This document shows, in pieces, positions 42,716 through 51,020 of a stretch of DNA of 64,000 bases. Below the pieces are notes generated by a model. The model did not search any database, was not told the origin of the DNA, and saw nothing but the letters and a program-made list of their open reading frames with translations. Position 1 is the stretch's first letter, and every line of letters starts with the position of its first letter. Both the position numbers and the translations under genes were made by a program. The stretch covers positions 186,001 through 250,000 of the forward strand of contig CAVWQP010000009.1 in the NCBI GenBank assembly GCA_963757125.1. Direction: 5' to 3'. The DNA comes from CAVVSD01 sp963757125. GTDB lineage: Bacteria; Actinomycetota; Thermoleophilia; Solirubrobacterales; Solirubrobacteraceae.

Positions 42716-43775
42716 CGTCGAGGAGGCACTGCGGCTCGACCGCGAGGCCATCGAGGCGGTCGACGCATCCGACCTGCTCACCGACGTGCTCGCGATCCCG
42801 GAGCACATGCGCGACGCCCAGTGGAAGGTGGAGTCCGCGCGGCTGGAGGAATGGGACTCGCCCGGCGGCCTCGTGGTCGCGGGCATGGGCGGCTCCGCCA
42901 TCGGCGGCGCGCTCGCCAAGGCGGCGCTCGGCGACCAGGCCTCGCGCCCGATCTTCACGGCACGCGCCTACGGCCTGCCGGCCTGGACGCAGCCCGACAC
43001 CACCGTGCTCTGCGCGTCGTACTCGGGCAACACCGAGGAGACGCTCGCCTGCTACGAGGCGGCCGGGATGCTCGGCGCCCACCGCATCGTCGTGACGAGC
43101 GGCGGCGAGCTCGCGCGCATGGCGCGCAAGGACGACGTCCCCGTGATCCCGGTGGCGGGCGGCCTGCAGCCGCGTGCCGCGGTCGCGTACATGACCATCG
43201 CGGCTCTCGAGGTCGCGTGGCTGTGCGGGGCGGGACCGCGGATGACGACCGAGGTCGACGTCGCGGCCGAGCACCTCGAGGAGCTCGTGACGGAGTGGGG
43301 GCCCGACGGCTCCGACGCATCGGAGGCGAAGGTCCTCGCGCGCGGGCTGCACGGCGCGATCCCGATCGTGTCCGGCTCGGGCCTGACCGAGGCCGTCGCG
43401 AACCGGTGGAAGACCCAGATCAACGAGAACGCCAAGCTGCCCGCGTTCGCGAGCGAGCTGCCCGAGCTGAACCACAACGAGATCTGCGGCTGGTCGGGCG
43501 CCGGGAGCCTCGGCCGGTTCGCCGCCGTGTTCCTCGGCGATGCCGACATCCACCCGCGCGTGCGCGACCGGATCGAGCTCACCGAGGGCCTCATCCGCGA
43601 GCAGGGCCACGCGACGTTCGTCGTGCGGTCGCGCGGCCAGACGAGGGTGGAGCGGGTCTTCTCGCTCGTGCTGCTGGGGGATCTGGTGTCGCTCTACCTC
43701 GCCGTCCTGCGGGGCGTCGATCCCACGCCGGTGGACGTCATCGAGTCGCTCAAGTCGCGCCTCGCCAAGCGCTAG
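42696..43775 (+). CDS. Bifunctional phosphoglucose/phosphomannose isomerase
   Basis: 359 residues with two SIS domains: GLVVAGMGGSAIGGALAKAA near 50, SYSGNTEETLACYEAA near 100, then SGSGLTEAVANRWKTQINEN and PELNHNEICGW (active-site His/Glu region). This is the archaeal/actinobacterial PGI/PMI type, interconverting fructose-6-P with glucose-6-P and mannose-6-P. It feeds the neighbouring nucleotidyltransferase. ATG at 42696 overlaps the end of the upstream gene, suggesting translational coupling. Confidence 0.9.
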   Translation: MAHSGSDVEEALRLDREAIEAVDASDLLTDVLAIPEHMRDAQWKVESARLEEWDSPGGLVVAGMGGSAIGGALAKAALGDQASRPIFTARAYGLPAWTQPDTTVLCASYSGNTEETLACYEAAGMLGAHRIVVTSGGELARMARKDDVPVIPVAGGLQPRAAVAYMTIAALEVAWLCGAGPRMTTEVDVAAEHLEELVTEWGPDGSDASEAKVLARGLHGAIPIVSGSGLTEAVANRWKTQINENAKLPAFASELPELNHNEICGWSGAGSLGRFAAVFLGDADIHPRVRDRIELTEGLIREQGHATFVVRSRGQTRVERVFSLVLLGDLVSLYLAVLRGVDPTPVDVIESLKSRLAKR

Positions 43776-43825
43776 GACCAGTCCTCTCGGATCAAGACGG
43801 CCGCACACCGGCCGATAGCTGTGAC

Positions 43826-45556
43826 ATGCGCGCACGGCGACGATCGGCGATGAGCCAGGCGGTCGCCACCCAGCGTCGGCTGCGCGAGGAGCGCGACCGC
43901 GCGCAGCGCTACCTCAACGTCGCCGGCACGCTCGTGGTCGTCCTCGACGACGCGGGCCGCGTCGAGCTCATCAACCGCCAGGGCTGCGAGCTGCTCGGCT
44001 TCGAGGAGGCCGAGATGCTGGGACGCGACTGGTTCGGCACCGTCGTCCCCGCCGCGGACCGCCTCGACGCCCGCCTCGCGTTCATGCGCCTGGTGTCCGG
44101 CGTCGACACGGCCGGCTCGAGCCTCGAGGCGCTCGTGGAGACCCGCGGCGGCGAGACCCGCACGATCGCCTGGCGCAACGCGGTGCTCCACGATCGCAAC
44201 GGCCGCGTCACCTCGGTCCTGCGCTCGGGGGAGGACGTCACCGAGCGCAAGCGCGCAGAGGCCCAGGTCGCCTTCCTCGCCTACCACGACCGCCTCACCG
44301 GCCTGGCCAACCGGACGCTCCTGGAGGAGCAGGTCCGCCGCGACCTCGCCCACGCGCGGCGCACCGGCGGCTCGCTCGCGCTCCTGTACTTCGACCTCGA
44401 CAACTTCAAGCTCGTCAACGACTCGCTCGGCCACCAGGCCGGCGACGCGGTGCTGGCCGAGGCCGCGCACCGCGTCTCTGACCTCACGCGGACCGGCGAC
44501 GTGCTGGCGCGCCAGGGCGGCGACGAGTTCCTCCTCCTGCTCGGCTCCGGCGGCGACGGGGACCCGCGCCGCGCGGCGCAGACCGCCGGCGAGCGGATCG
44601 CCGCGGCGCTCGACGAGCCCTTCGACATCTCCGACGCGCGCTTCCACGTCGGCGCGTCGATCGGCATCGCGCTGTACCCGGAGCACGCGGCCGACGCCGA
44701 CACGCTCTTCAAGCACGCCGACCACGCGATGTACCAGGCCAAGCGCCGCGGCGGCGGGACGGTCTCGTTCTACGAGGCGGAGGCGACCGACGCCCGGGAG
44801 CGGCTGTCGCTCACGTCGCGGCTGCGGCGCGCGATCCGCGAGGGCGAGCTGCGCCTGCACGTGCAGCCGATCGTCGACGTCCAGGACTCCCGCATCGTCG
44901 CCGTCGAGGCGCTCGTCCGCTGGGAGGACCCCGAGCACGGCCTCATCCCGCCGGCGATGTTCATCGGCGTCGCGGAGGAGACGGGTCTCATCGACGGCAT
45001 CGGCGACTGGGTCCTCGAGGCCCTGTGCGCGCACGGCGCGCTGTGGCGCGAGCAGGGCTTCGAGCCGCTGCTGACGTTCAACGTGTCGCCGCGCCAGCTG
45101 CGCCGCGCCGATCTCGTCGAGTCGATCCTCGAGCGCATCGAGCGCTACGACCTCGAGCCCGACCGGTTCTGCGCGGAGCTGACCGAGAGCGCGATCCTCA
45201 GCGACGAGCGCGCGCACCGGACGACGCTGTCCGACCTCGCCGACGCCGGCCTGGCGCTCGCGATCGACGACTTCGGCGCCGGCCACTCCTCGCTCGGGCG
45301 CCTCCGCGACCTGCCGGTCCAGATGCTCAAGGTCGACCGCTGCTTCCTCGAGCGCGTGCCCGACGACCCGAGCTCGTCGGCGATCGTCGCGGCGGTGCTC
45401 ATGCTGGGCAAGGCGCTCGGGACGACGACGGTCGTCGAGGGCGTCGAGGAGCCGGAGCAGCTCGAGTACCTGCGCCGCCATGGCGCGACGCTGGCCCAGG
45501 GCTTCCTCCTGGGGCATCCGGTCCCGGCCGAAGACTTGCTGCCGGTCGCCCGCTGA
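43826..45556 (+). CDS. PAS-GGDEF-EAL cyclic-di-GMP protein
   Basis: 576 residues, no membrane segment or signal peptide. A coiled N-terminal part is followed by PAS (about 30-145: NVAGTLVVVLDDAGRVELIN to EDVTERKRAE). GGDEF (about 155-315) has intact RQGGDEF and an RTGD inhibitory-site motif five residues before it. EAL (about 325-570) has EALVRWEDPEHG, ELTESAIL and IDDFGAGHSSL. Both catalytic domains keep their signature residues, so it may make and degrade c-di-GMP, switched by the PAS ligand. ATG at 43826 is uncertain; 43850 is also possible. Confidence 0.9.
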   Translation: MRARRRSAMSQAVATQRRLREERDRAQRYLNVAGTLVVVLDDAGRVELINRQGCELLGFEEAEMLGRDWFGTVVPAADRLDARLAFMRLVSGVDTAGSSLEALVETRGGETRTIAWRNAVLHDRNGRVTSVLRSGEDVTERKRAEAQVAFLAYHDRLTGLANRTLLEEQVRRDLAHARRTGGSLALLYFDLDNFKLVNDSLGHQAGDAVLAEAAHRVSDLTRTGDVLARQGGDEFLLLLGSGGDGDPRRAAQTAGERIAAALDEPFDISDARFHVGASIGIALYPEHAADADTLFKHADHAMYQAKRRGGGTVSFYEAEATDARERLSLTSRLRRAIREGELRLHVQPIVDVQDSRIVAVEALVRWEDPEHGLIPPAMFIGVAEETGLIDGIGDWVLEALCAHGALWREQGFEPLLTFNVSPRQLRRADLVESILERIERYDLEPDRFCAELTESAILSDERAHRTTLSDLADAGLALAIDDFGAGHSSLGRLRDLPVQMLKVDRCFLERVPDDPSSSAIVAAVLMLGKALGTTTVVEGVEEPEQLEYLRRHGATLAQGFLLGHPVPAEDLLPVAR

Positions 45557-45588
45557 GCCACGTCGCAGGAACCTTGACACAACTCTGG

Positions 45589-45594
45589 TAGGGT
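45589..45594 (+). promoter_or_regulatory. Extended -10 box of the merR-ahcY operon
   Basis: TAGGGT preceded by TGG (extended -10) and 8 nt before the ATG at 45603. Confidence 0.5.
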
Positions 45595-45602
45595 TTGGCG
45601 CG

Positions 45603-45986
45603 ATGGACGCGCTGACCATCCAGGAGGCCGCGGAGACGACCGGATGGTCGTCTCGCATGCTGCGCTACATCGAGCGCAGCGGCCTCGTGGCACCCCCCCG
45701 CTCGGAGAGCGGATACCGACTGTACGGCCCGGCCGAGCTGCAGCGTCTGCGGACGCTGCGCGAGCTGCTCGACCGTTTCGGCATCGGTCTCGGCGACGTC
45801 GGCTTCGCGCAGCGCATGCGCACCGACGCCGACCTCTCCGTCGCGATCGAGTCCTGGCTGGAGTCCCAGGCCAGGCGTCCTGAGCACGTCCCGGCAGCCG
45901 ACTGGCTGCTGTTCGAGCAGGAGAAGCACGAACGTCTCCTGTCCGCCGCTGGCGCAGTTTCCCCACCCCTCAAGGAGGCCGGATGA
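45603..45986 (+). CDS. MerR-family regulator, short
   Basis: 127 residues. N-terminal MerR helix-turn-helix: LTIQEAAETTGWSSRMLRYI, then SGLVAPPRSESGYRLYGPAE, then LRTLRELLDRFGIGLGDVGF. The helical tail is short, has no Cys cluster, and so does not look like a metal sensor. Its stop overlaps the ahcY start (ATGA), so it is the leader gene of the methyl-cycle operon and probably senses a metabolite such as SAH, adenosine or homocysteine. That ligand assignment is inference from position only. Confidence 0.88.
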   Translation: MDALTIQEAAETTGWSSRMLRYIERSGLVAPPRSESGYRLYGPAELQRLRTLRELLDRFGIGLGDVGFAQRMRTDADLSVAIESWLESQARRPEHVPAADWLLFEQEKHERLLSAAGAVSPPLKEAG

Positions 45987-47434
45987 CTCTCACTCTGACC
46001 GCGAACGACTACAAGGTCGCCGATCTGTCCCTGGCCGAGTACGGCCGCAAGGAGCTCACGCTCGCCGAGCACGAGATGCCGGGTCTGATGGCGCTGCGCG
46101 AGGAGTACGGCGAGAGCAAGCCCCTCAAGGGCGCGCGCATCACCGGCTCGCTCCACATGACGATCCAGACCGGCGTGCTCATCGAGACCCTCGTGGCTCT
46201 CGGCGCCGATGTCCGCTGGGCGTCGTGCAACATCTTCTCGACGCAGGACCACGCCGCCGCCGCGGTCGTCGTCGGCCCGAACGGGACGCCCGACGATCCG
46301 CAGGGCACCCCCGTCTTCGCCTGGAAGGGCGAGACGCTCGAGGAGTACTGGTGGTGCACCCAGCAGTGCCTCAGGTGGGAGGGCGAGAGCGGCCCGAACA
46401 TGATCCTCGACGACGGTGGTGACGCCACGCTGCTCGTCCACAAGGGCGTCGAGTACGAGGCCGCCGGGGCCGGCTCCGTGCCGGATCCCTCGACGACGGA
46501 CAACGAGGAGGAGAAGGTCATCCTCCAGGTCCTCGCGCAGTCGCTCGTCGACGATCCGACGTACTTCACGCGGATGGCCGAGGGCATCAAGGGCGTCACC
46601 GAGGAGACGACGACCGGCGTCCATCGCCTCTACCAGATGCAGGAGGAGGGCAAGCTCCTCTTCCCGGCGATCAACGTCAACGACTCGGTCACGAAGTCGA
46701 AGTTCGACAACCTCTACGGCTGCCGCCACTCGCTCGTCGACGGCATCAACCGCGCGACGGACGTCATGCTCGCCGGCAAGGTCGCCGTGGTCTGCGGCTA
46801 CGGCGACGTGGGCAAGGGCTCGGCCGAGTCGCTGCGCGTCCAGGGCGCCCGCGTCATCGTCACCGAGATCGACCCGATCTGCGCGCTCCAGGCCCTCATG
46901 GAGGGCTACGAGGTCCGCACCGTCGAGGACGTCGTCGACAACGCCGACATCTTCATCACCACGACGGGCAACAAGGACATCATCACCGCTGACCACATGG
47001 AGCGGATGAAGCACCAGGCCATCGTCGGCAACATCGGCCACTTCGACAACGAGATCCAGGTCTCCGACCTCGAGAAGCGCGCCGAGCGGGTCAACATCAA
47101 GCCGCAGGTCGACGAGTACCGCTTCCCGGACGGTCACACGATCATCCTGCTGTCCGAGGGCCGCCTGCTGAACCTCGGCAACGCGACGGGCCACCCGTCC
47201 TTCGTGATGTCGAACTCGTTCTCCAACCAGACGATCGCCCAGATCGAGCTGTTCGGGAAGAACGACGACTACGAGAAGAAGGTCTACGTCCTGCCGAAGC
47301 ACCTCGACGAGAAGGTCGCCCTGGTGCACGTGCAGGCGCTCGGCGCCACGCTGACGCGTCTCTCCGACGACCAGGCCGCCTACATCGGCGTGCCGGTCGA
47401 CGGGCCGTACAAGTCCGACCACTACAGGTACTAA
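45983..47434 (+). CDS. ahcY: S-adenosylhomocysteine hydrolase (adenosylhomocysteinase)
   Basis: 483-residue NAD-dependent enzyme splitting SAH into adenosine and homocysteine, keeping methyltransferases active. All key residues are present: SLHMTIQT, LDDGGD, TEETTTG, Lys238 and Asp242 in NDSVTKSKFDNLYG, NAD loop CGYGDVGKG, GHFDNEI, and the C-terminal Lys/Tyr (GPYKSDHYRY) that closes over NAD of the partner subunit. The insertion of about 40 residues near 160-195 is typical of the bacterial/plant type. Operon with the MerR gene. Confidence 0.96.
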   Translation: MTLTLTANDYKVADLSLAEYGRKELTLAEHEMPGLMALREEYGESKPLKGARITGSLHMTIQTGVLIETLVALGADVRWASCNIFSTQDHAAAAVVVGPNGTPDDPQGTPVFAWKGETLEEYWWCTQQCLRWEGESGPNMILDDGGDATLLVHKGVEYEAAGAGSVPDPSTTDNEEEKVILQVLAQSLVDDPTYFTRMAEGIKGVTEETTTGVHRLYQMQEEGKLLFPAINVNDSVTKSKFDNLYGCRHSLVDGINRATDVMLAGKVAVVCGYGDVGKGSAESLRVQGARVIVTEIDPICALQALMEGYEVRTVEDVVDNADIFITTTGNKDIITADHMERMKHQAIVGNIGHFDNEIQVSDLEKRAERVNIKPQVDEYRFPDGHTIILLSEGRLLNLGNATGHPSFVMSNSFSNQTIAQIELFGKNDDYEKKVYVLPKHLDEKVALVHVQALGATLTRLSDDQAAYIGVPVDGPYKSDHYRY

Positions 47435-47436
47435 GT

Positions 47437-47461
47437 CCCACCCCCCACCCCCAACACCCCC
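47437..47461 (-). other. G-quadruplex-forming tract between ahcY and ahcY2
   Basis: On the minus strand four G-runs of 5, 5, 6 and 3 with loops of 4, 1 and 1 nt; the plus strand (mRNA sense) is correspondingly C-rich. Lies directly before the ribosome site (GAGGGA) of the second gene. Confidence 0.6.
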
Positions 47462-47471
47462 GAGGGACTCC

Positions 47472-48734
47472 ATGGCCGGTTCGGTCATCGCCGACCCGGC
47501 TCTGGCGCCCGAGGGTGAGGCACGGATCGGCTGGGCGGACGGGCAGATGCCCGTCCTCCGGTCGATCCGCTCCCGCTTCGCGACCGAGCGTCCTCTCGAG
47601 GGCGTCTCGGTCGCAGCGTGCCTGCACGTCACCGCCGAGACCGCGGTGCTCGTCCGGACGCTGCGGACCGGGGGCGCGGAGGTCGCGCTCTGCGCGGCCA
47701 ACCCGCTGGCGACGCAGGACGACGTCGCCGCCGCGCTCGCGGCGGACACGGACACGACCGTCCTGGCGGTCCACGGCGAGAACGCCGACCAGTACGCGCA
47801 GCACGTCGCTGCGCTCGCGGGCTCCGGCCCCGACATCACGCTCGACGACGGCGCCGATCTCGTCGGCGTCATGCACGCCGCCTTCCCCGACGCGGTGCCC
47901 GGGCTGCGCGGTGCGACCGAGGAGACGACGACCGGCCTCCTGCGGATGCGCACGATGTACGCGGCGGGACGCCTCCTGTGCCCGGTCGTCGCCGTGAACG
48001 AGGCGCAGATCGAGCGCGCGTTCAACGACCGCTACGGCACCGGCCAGTCGACCCTCGACGGCATCCTGCGCGCGACGAACCTCTTCCTCGCCGGCCGTGC
48101 CGTCGTCGTGCTCGGCTACGGCTGGACCGGCCGCGGCGTCGCGCAGCGCGCCCGGGGTGCGGGGGCCAGCGTGATCGTCTGCGAGGTCGACCCGATGCGC
48201 GCGCTCGAGGCCCGCATGGAGGGCTTCGAGGTCATGCCGGCGCTCGAGGCGGCCGAGCGCGGCGAGGTCTTCATCACCGTCACCGGCTCGCGCGAGGTCC
48301 TGCGCCGCGAGCACTTCGAGCGGATGCCCGACAACGCGGTGCTGGCCAACGCCGGGCACTTCGACGTCGAGATCTCCCGCGGCGACCTGCTCGCGATGGC
48401 GGCCGGCCGGGTGCGCGAGGTGCGCCCGCTCGTCGAGCAGTACGAGATCGACGGGCGCCGACTGAACCTCCTGGCCAGCGGCCGCGTCGTGAACCTCGCT
48501 GCGGCGGAGGGTCATCCGGCCTCGGTCATGGACCTCTCGTTCGCCGTCCAGGCGCTCGTCGTGGAGGACCTGATCACCCGCGCCGCGCCGCTCGGCCCGG
48601 GCGTGCACGCCGTCCCCGCGCAGATCGACCGCGCCGTCGCGCGGCTGAAGTTGGAGTCGCTGCAGGTCGGGATCGACGTGTTGCGTCCCGACCAGGAGCA
48701 GTACCTGCGTAGCTGGGCCCCCGACGCTGGGTAG
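47472..48734 (+). CDS. S-adenosylhomocysteine hydrolase paralogue lacking the catalytic Lys/Asp
   Basis: 420 residues, of the short archaeal/Thermotoga type: no 40-residue insertion, no C-terminal Lys-Tyr tail, and the clade-specific ANPLATQDDVAAALA, YGTGQSTLDGILRATN and GYGWTGRGVAQRARG. Substrate-site residues are kept in part (CLHVTAET, LDDGAD, ATEETTTG, GHFDVEI). Aligned without gaps to the first copy, catalytic Lys is Glu181, Asp is Asn185 and the following Asn is Asp186 (NEAQIERAFNDRYG). NAD binding looks intact. Likely not an ordinary SAH hydrolase: a changed substrate or a regulatory role by pairing with AhcY are possibilities. ATG with ribosome site GAGGGA, 37 nt after ahcY. Confidence 0.88.
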   Translation: MAGSVIADPALAPEGEARIGWADGQMPVLRSIRSRFATERPLEGVSVAACLHVTAETAVLVRTLRTGGAEVALCAANPLATQDDVAAALAADTDTTVLAVHGENADQYAQHVAALAGSGPDITLDDGADLVGVMHAAFPDAVPGLRGATEETTTGLLRMRTMYAAGRLLCPVVAVNEAQIERAFNDRYGTGQSTLDGILRATNLFLAGRAVVVLGYGWTGRGVAQRARGAGASVIVCEVDPMRALEARMEGFEVMPALEAAERGEVFITVTGSREVLRREHFERMPDNAVLANAGHFDVEISRGDLLAMAAGRVREVRPLVEQYEIDGRRLNLLASGRVVNLAAAEGHPASVMDLSFAVQALVVEDLITRAAPLGPGVHAVPAQIDRAVARLKLESLQVGIDVLRPDQEQYLRSWAPDAG

Positions 48735-48737
48735 GCT
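48732..48737 (+). promoter_or_regulatory. -10 box of the UDP-glucose pyrophosphorylase gene, leaderless type
   Basis: TAGGCT overlapping the ahcY2 stop codon, 7 nt before the GTG at 48745. Confidence 0.45.
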
Positions 48738-48744
48738 CGCGCCC

Positions 48745-50115
48745 GTGAACGGGCTTCAGCAGAGCATCGACAAGATGCGCGCGGACGAGGTGTCCGACGC
48801 CGCGATCGAGACGTTCCGCGACCTCTACACGCGCTGGCAGGAGGGCGAGACCGGGCTGCTGCCCGAGTCCGAGATCGAGCCGCTCGGCGATCCGCCGTCG
48901 CTCGATGAGCTCCCGGAGCCCGGCGACGACGCGCACGCCGCGCTCGACGCGACCGTCGTCCTCAAGCTCAACGGCGGGCTCGGCACGAGCATGGGGATGA
49001 CGAAGGCGAAGTCGCTGCTGGAGGTCAAGGACGGGATGACCTTCCTCGACGTCATCGCGCGCCAGGTGCTCGACGCGCGCCGGCGGCTCGGCGTGCGGCT
49101 GCCGCTCGTGCTCATGAACTCCTTCGCGACGCAGGACGACTCGCTCGAGGCGCTGTCGCGGATCGACGGGCTGGCGTCCGACGTCCCCGCCGACTTCGTG
49201 CAGTCGAAGGAGCCGAAGATCGTCGCGGACGACGGCACCCCGGTCTCGTGGCCGGACAGCCCGGGGCTCGAGTGGGCGCCGCCCGGTCACGGCGACGTCT
49301 ACCCGTCGCTCGTCGGCTCGGGGATGCTCGACGCGCTCCTCGAACACGGCTACCGCTACCTCTTCATGTCGAACTCCGACAACCTCGGGGCGGTCCTCGA
49401 CCCGCGCATCCTCGCCTGGATCGCGCGCGAGGAGATCCCGTTCCTGTCGGAGGTCGCAGACCGCACCGAGGCCGACCGCAAGGGCGGGCACCTCGCCGTG
49501 CGCACGTCCGACGGCGGCCTGGTGCTGCGCGAGTCCGCGCAGGTCCCCGACGACGACGCCGACGCGTTCCAGGACATCTCGCGCCACACGTTCTTCAACA
49601 CGAACAACCTGTGGGTCGACCTGCACGCGCTGCAGGCGGTGATGTCCGACCGGGGCGGCGTCATGGGCCTGCCGATGATCGTCAACCGCAAGACCGTCGA
49701 CCCGAACGACTCCGACTCGACGCCGGTCGTCCAGCTCGAGACCGCGATGGGCGCGGCGGTCGGCGTCTTCGACGGTGCGCGGGCGCTGCGCGTGCCGCGG
49801 ACCCGCTTCGCGCCGGTGAAGACGACCTCCGACCTCCTCGTCCTGCGGTCGGACGCGTACGAGCTGACGGACGACGCGCGGCTCGTGCTGGCCGAGAGCC
49901 GGTCCGACGCACCGCTCGTGTCGCTCGACGACGCCTACTACAAGCGCCTGCGCGACTTCGACGAGCGCTTCAGCGCGGGCGCGCCGTCGTTGGTGGCGGC
50001 GGAGCGGCTGAAGGTCGTGGGGGACGTCCGGTTCGGCGCGGGCGTGGTGGTGAAGGGGTCGGTGACGGTGGAGGGGCCGGCGTCGCTGGACGACGGGACG
50101 GTTCTGGAGGGCTGA
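48745..50115 (+). CDS. UTP-glucose-1-phosphate uridylyltransferase, eukaryote-like UDPGP family
   Basis: 456 residues. Nucleotide-binding signature LKLNGGLGTSMGMTKAKSLL near residue 73, LVLMNSFATQDDS, the UTP/sugar loop PPGHGDVYPSLVGSGMLD, FMSNSDNLGAVLD (metal Asp) and FNTNNLWVDL. This is the large UDPGP family of eukaryotes and some actinobacteria, unrelated in detail to GalU. Makes UDP-glucose for the dehydrogenase and envelope glycans. GTG start chosen from its -10 box and the tight spacing to ahcY2. Confidence 0.93.
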   Translation: MNGLQQSIDKMRADEVSDAAIETFRDLYTRWQEGETGLLPESEIEPLGDPPSLDELPEPGDDAHAALDATVVLKLNGGLGTSMGMTKAKSLLEVKDGMTFLDVIARQVLDARRRLGVRLPLVLMNSFATQDDSLEALSRIDGLASDVPADFVQSKEPKIVADDGTPVSWPDSPGLEWAPPGHGDVYPSLVGSGMLDALLEHGYRYLFMSNSDNLGAVLDPRILAWIAREEIPFLSEVADRTEADRKGGHLAVRTSDGGLVLRESAQVPDDDADAFQDISRHTFFNTNNLWVDLHALQAVMSDRGGVMGLPMIVNRKTVDPNDSDSTPVVQLETAMGAAVGVFDGARALRVPRTRFAPVKTTSDLLVLRSDAYELTDDARLVLAESRSDAPLVSLDDAYYKRLRDFDERFSAGAPSLVAAERLKVVGDVRFGAGVVVKGSVTVEGPASLDDGTVLEG

Positions 50116-50136
50116 GGGGGGCGAAGTTCTGCGGTC

Positions 50137-50176
50137 GTGGTCACTAAGCCTGATATGCGGGAGCTTAGTCGACCAC
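50137..50176. terminator. Imperfect inverted repeat after the UDP-glucose pyrophosphorylase gene
   Basis: GTGGTC-A-CTAAGC (50137-50149) pairs with GCTTAG-TC-GACCAC (50163-50176) around a 13-nt loop; 12 paired bases with one internal asymmetry. Lies 22 nt after the stop codon. No T-tract, so it could be a weak terminator or a protein-binding site. Confidence 0.4.
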
Positions 50177-50186
50177 GGATCGCGAG

Positions 50187-51020
50187 TTGGCCGGCCTGGC
50201 GAGCCGTCAGTACGGCGTTGTCGCTCGGCGGCAGCTCGCGATCGGGCAGCCGACGCGATCGACCACGCGCTGCCGTCGGGGCGGCTGCACCGGGTCCACC
50301 GCGGCGTGTACGCCGTCGGCCACCTCGGCCTGGGGCAGGAGGCGCGGTGGCTGGCGGCGGTCCTGGCGTGCGGTGAGGGGGCGGTGTTGAGTCATCGCAG
50401 CGCGGCGACCTTCTGGGGCATTCGCCTCGGTGAGCTGTTCAGGGCGGAGGTGACGACGGGGGACCGTCGGCGGCACGCGCAGATCACGACGCATCGCGCG
50501 AGGCTCGCGGCGCAGGACCGCACCGTCCACCGCGGCATCCCGGTGACCAGCCCGGCGCGGACGCTCGCCGACCTCGCGCACGTCTTGGACCACGACGAGC
50601 TGACGCGAGCGCTGCGGGAGGCGATGTTCCGCCGCCTCTATGACCCCAAGGCGATCGAGGACGCCCTCACTCGCCGCCCGTCGAAGGCGCTGAAGGACCT
50701 GCTGACCGAAGCCACGGTGACCCAGTCGATGATGGAGGACCGCTTCCTGACGATCTGCAGGCGCCACCACCTGCCGCAGCCCCACACCCAGCACCGCATC
50801 AACGCCAAGCGCTACGACTTCGCCTGGCCAGCAGCAGAAGGTCGTCGTGGAGACCGACTCCTGGCTCGCCCACAGCCAACCAGATCGCCTTCCAGGCAGA
50901 CCGCAGCCGACCAACGCCCTCCAGCTCGCAGGCTGGCTCGTCCTGCGCTTCACCTGGGCGGACCTCACACGACGATCACGGGCAACAGTCGCGACGGTCC
51001 GGGAGGCCCTGACCCGCTAG
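50187..51020 (+). pseudogene. AbiEi-antitoxin-like/DUF559 protein, frameshifted
   Basis: Recognised from LASRQYGVVARRQLAIG and RLHRVHRGVYAVGH (N-terminal AbiEi-type winged helix), SHRSAATFWGI, TSPARTLADLAHVLDHDELT and the C-terminal endonuclease-like part QQKVVVETDSWLAHS, then NALQLAGWLVLRFTW. Reading it through needs frame changes near 50250, 50828, 50870 and 50915. Intact relatives are about 280-300 residue orphan proteins common in actinobacteria. No toxin gene accompanies it. The many breaks suggest a decayed gene; its 3' end touches the converging cupin gene. Confidence 0.75.

Noticed and set aside
45574..45579. TTGACA before merR as a -35 box
   Set aside because: It is only 9 nt from the TAGGGT that best fits as -10, and nothing suitable lies 17-19 nt downstream.
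45557..45602. An SAH or SAM riboswitch before the ahcY operon
   Set aside because: The gap is 46 nt and the promoter is placed for a leaderless transcript; no conserved aptamer fits.
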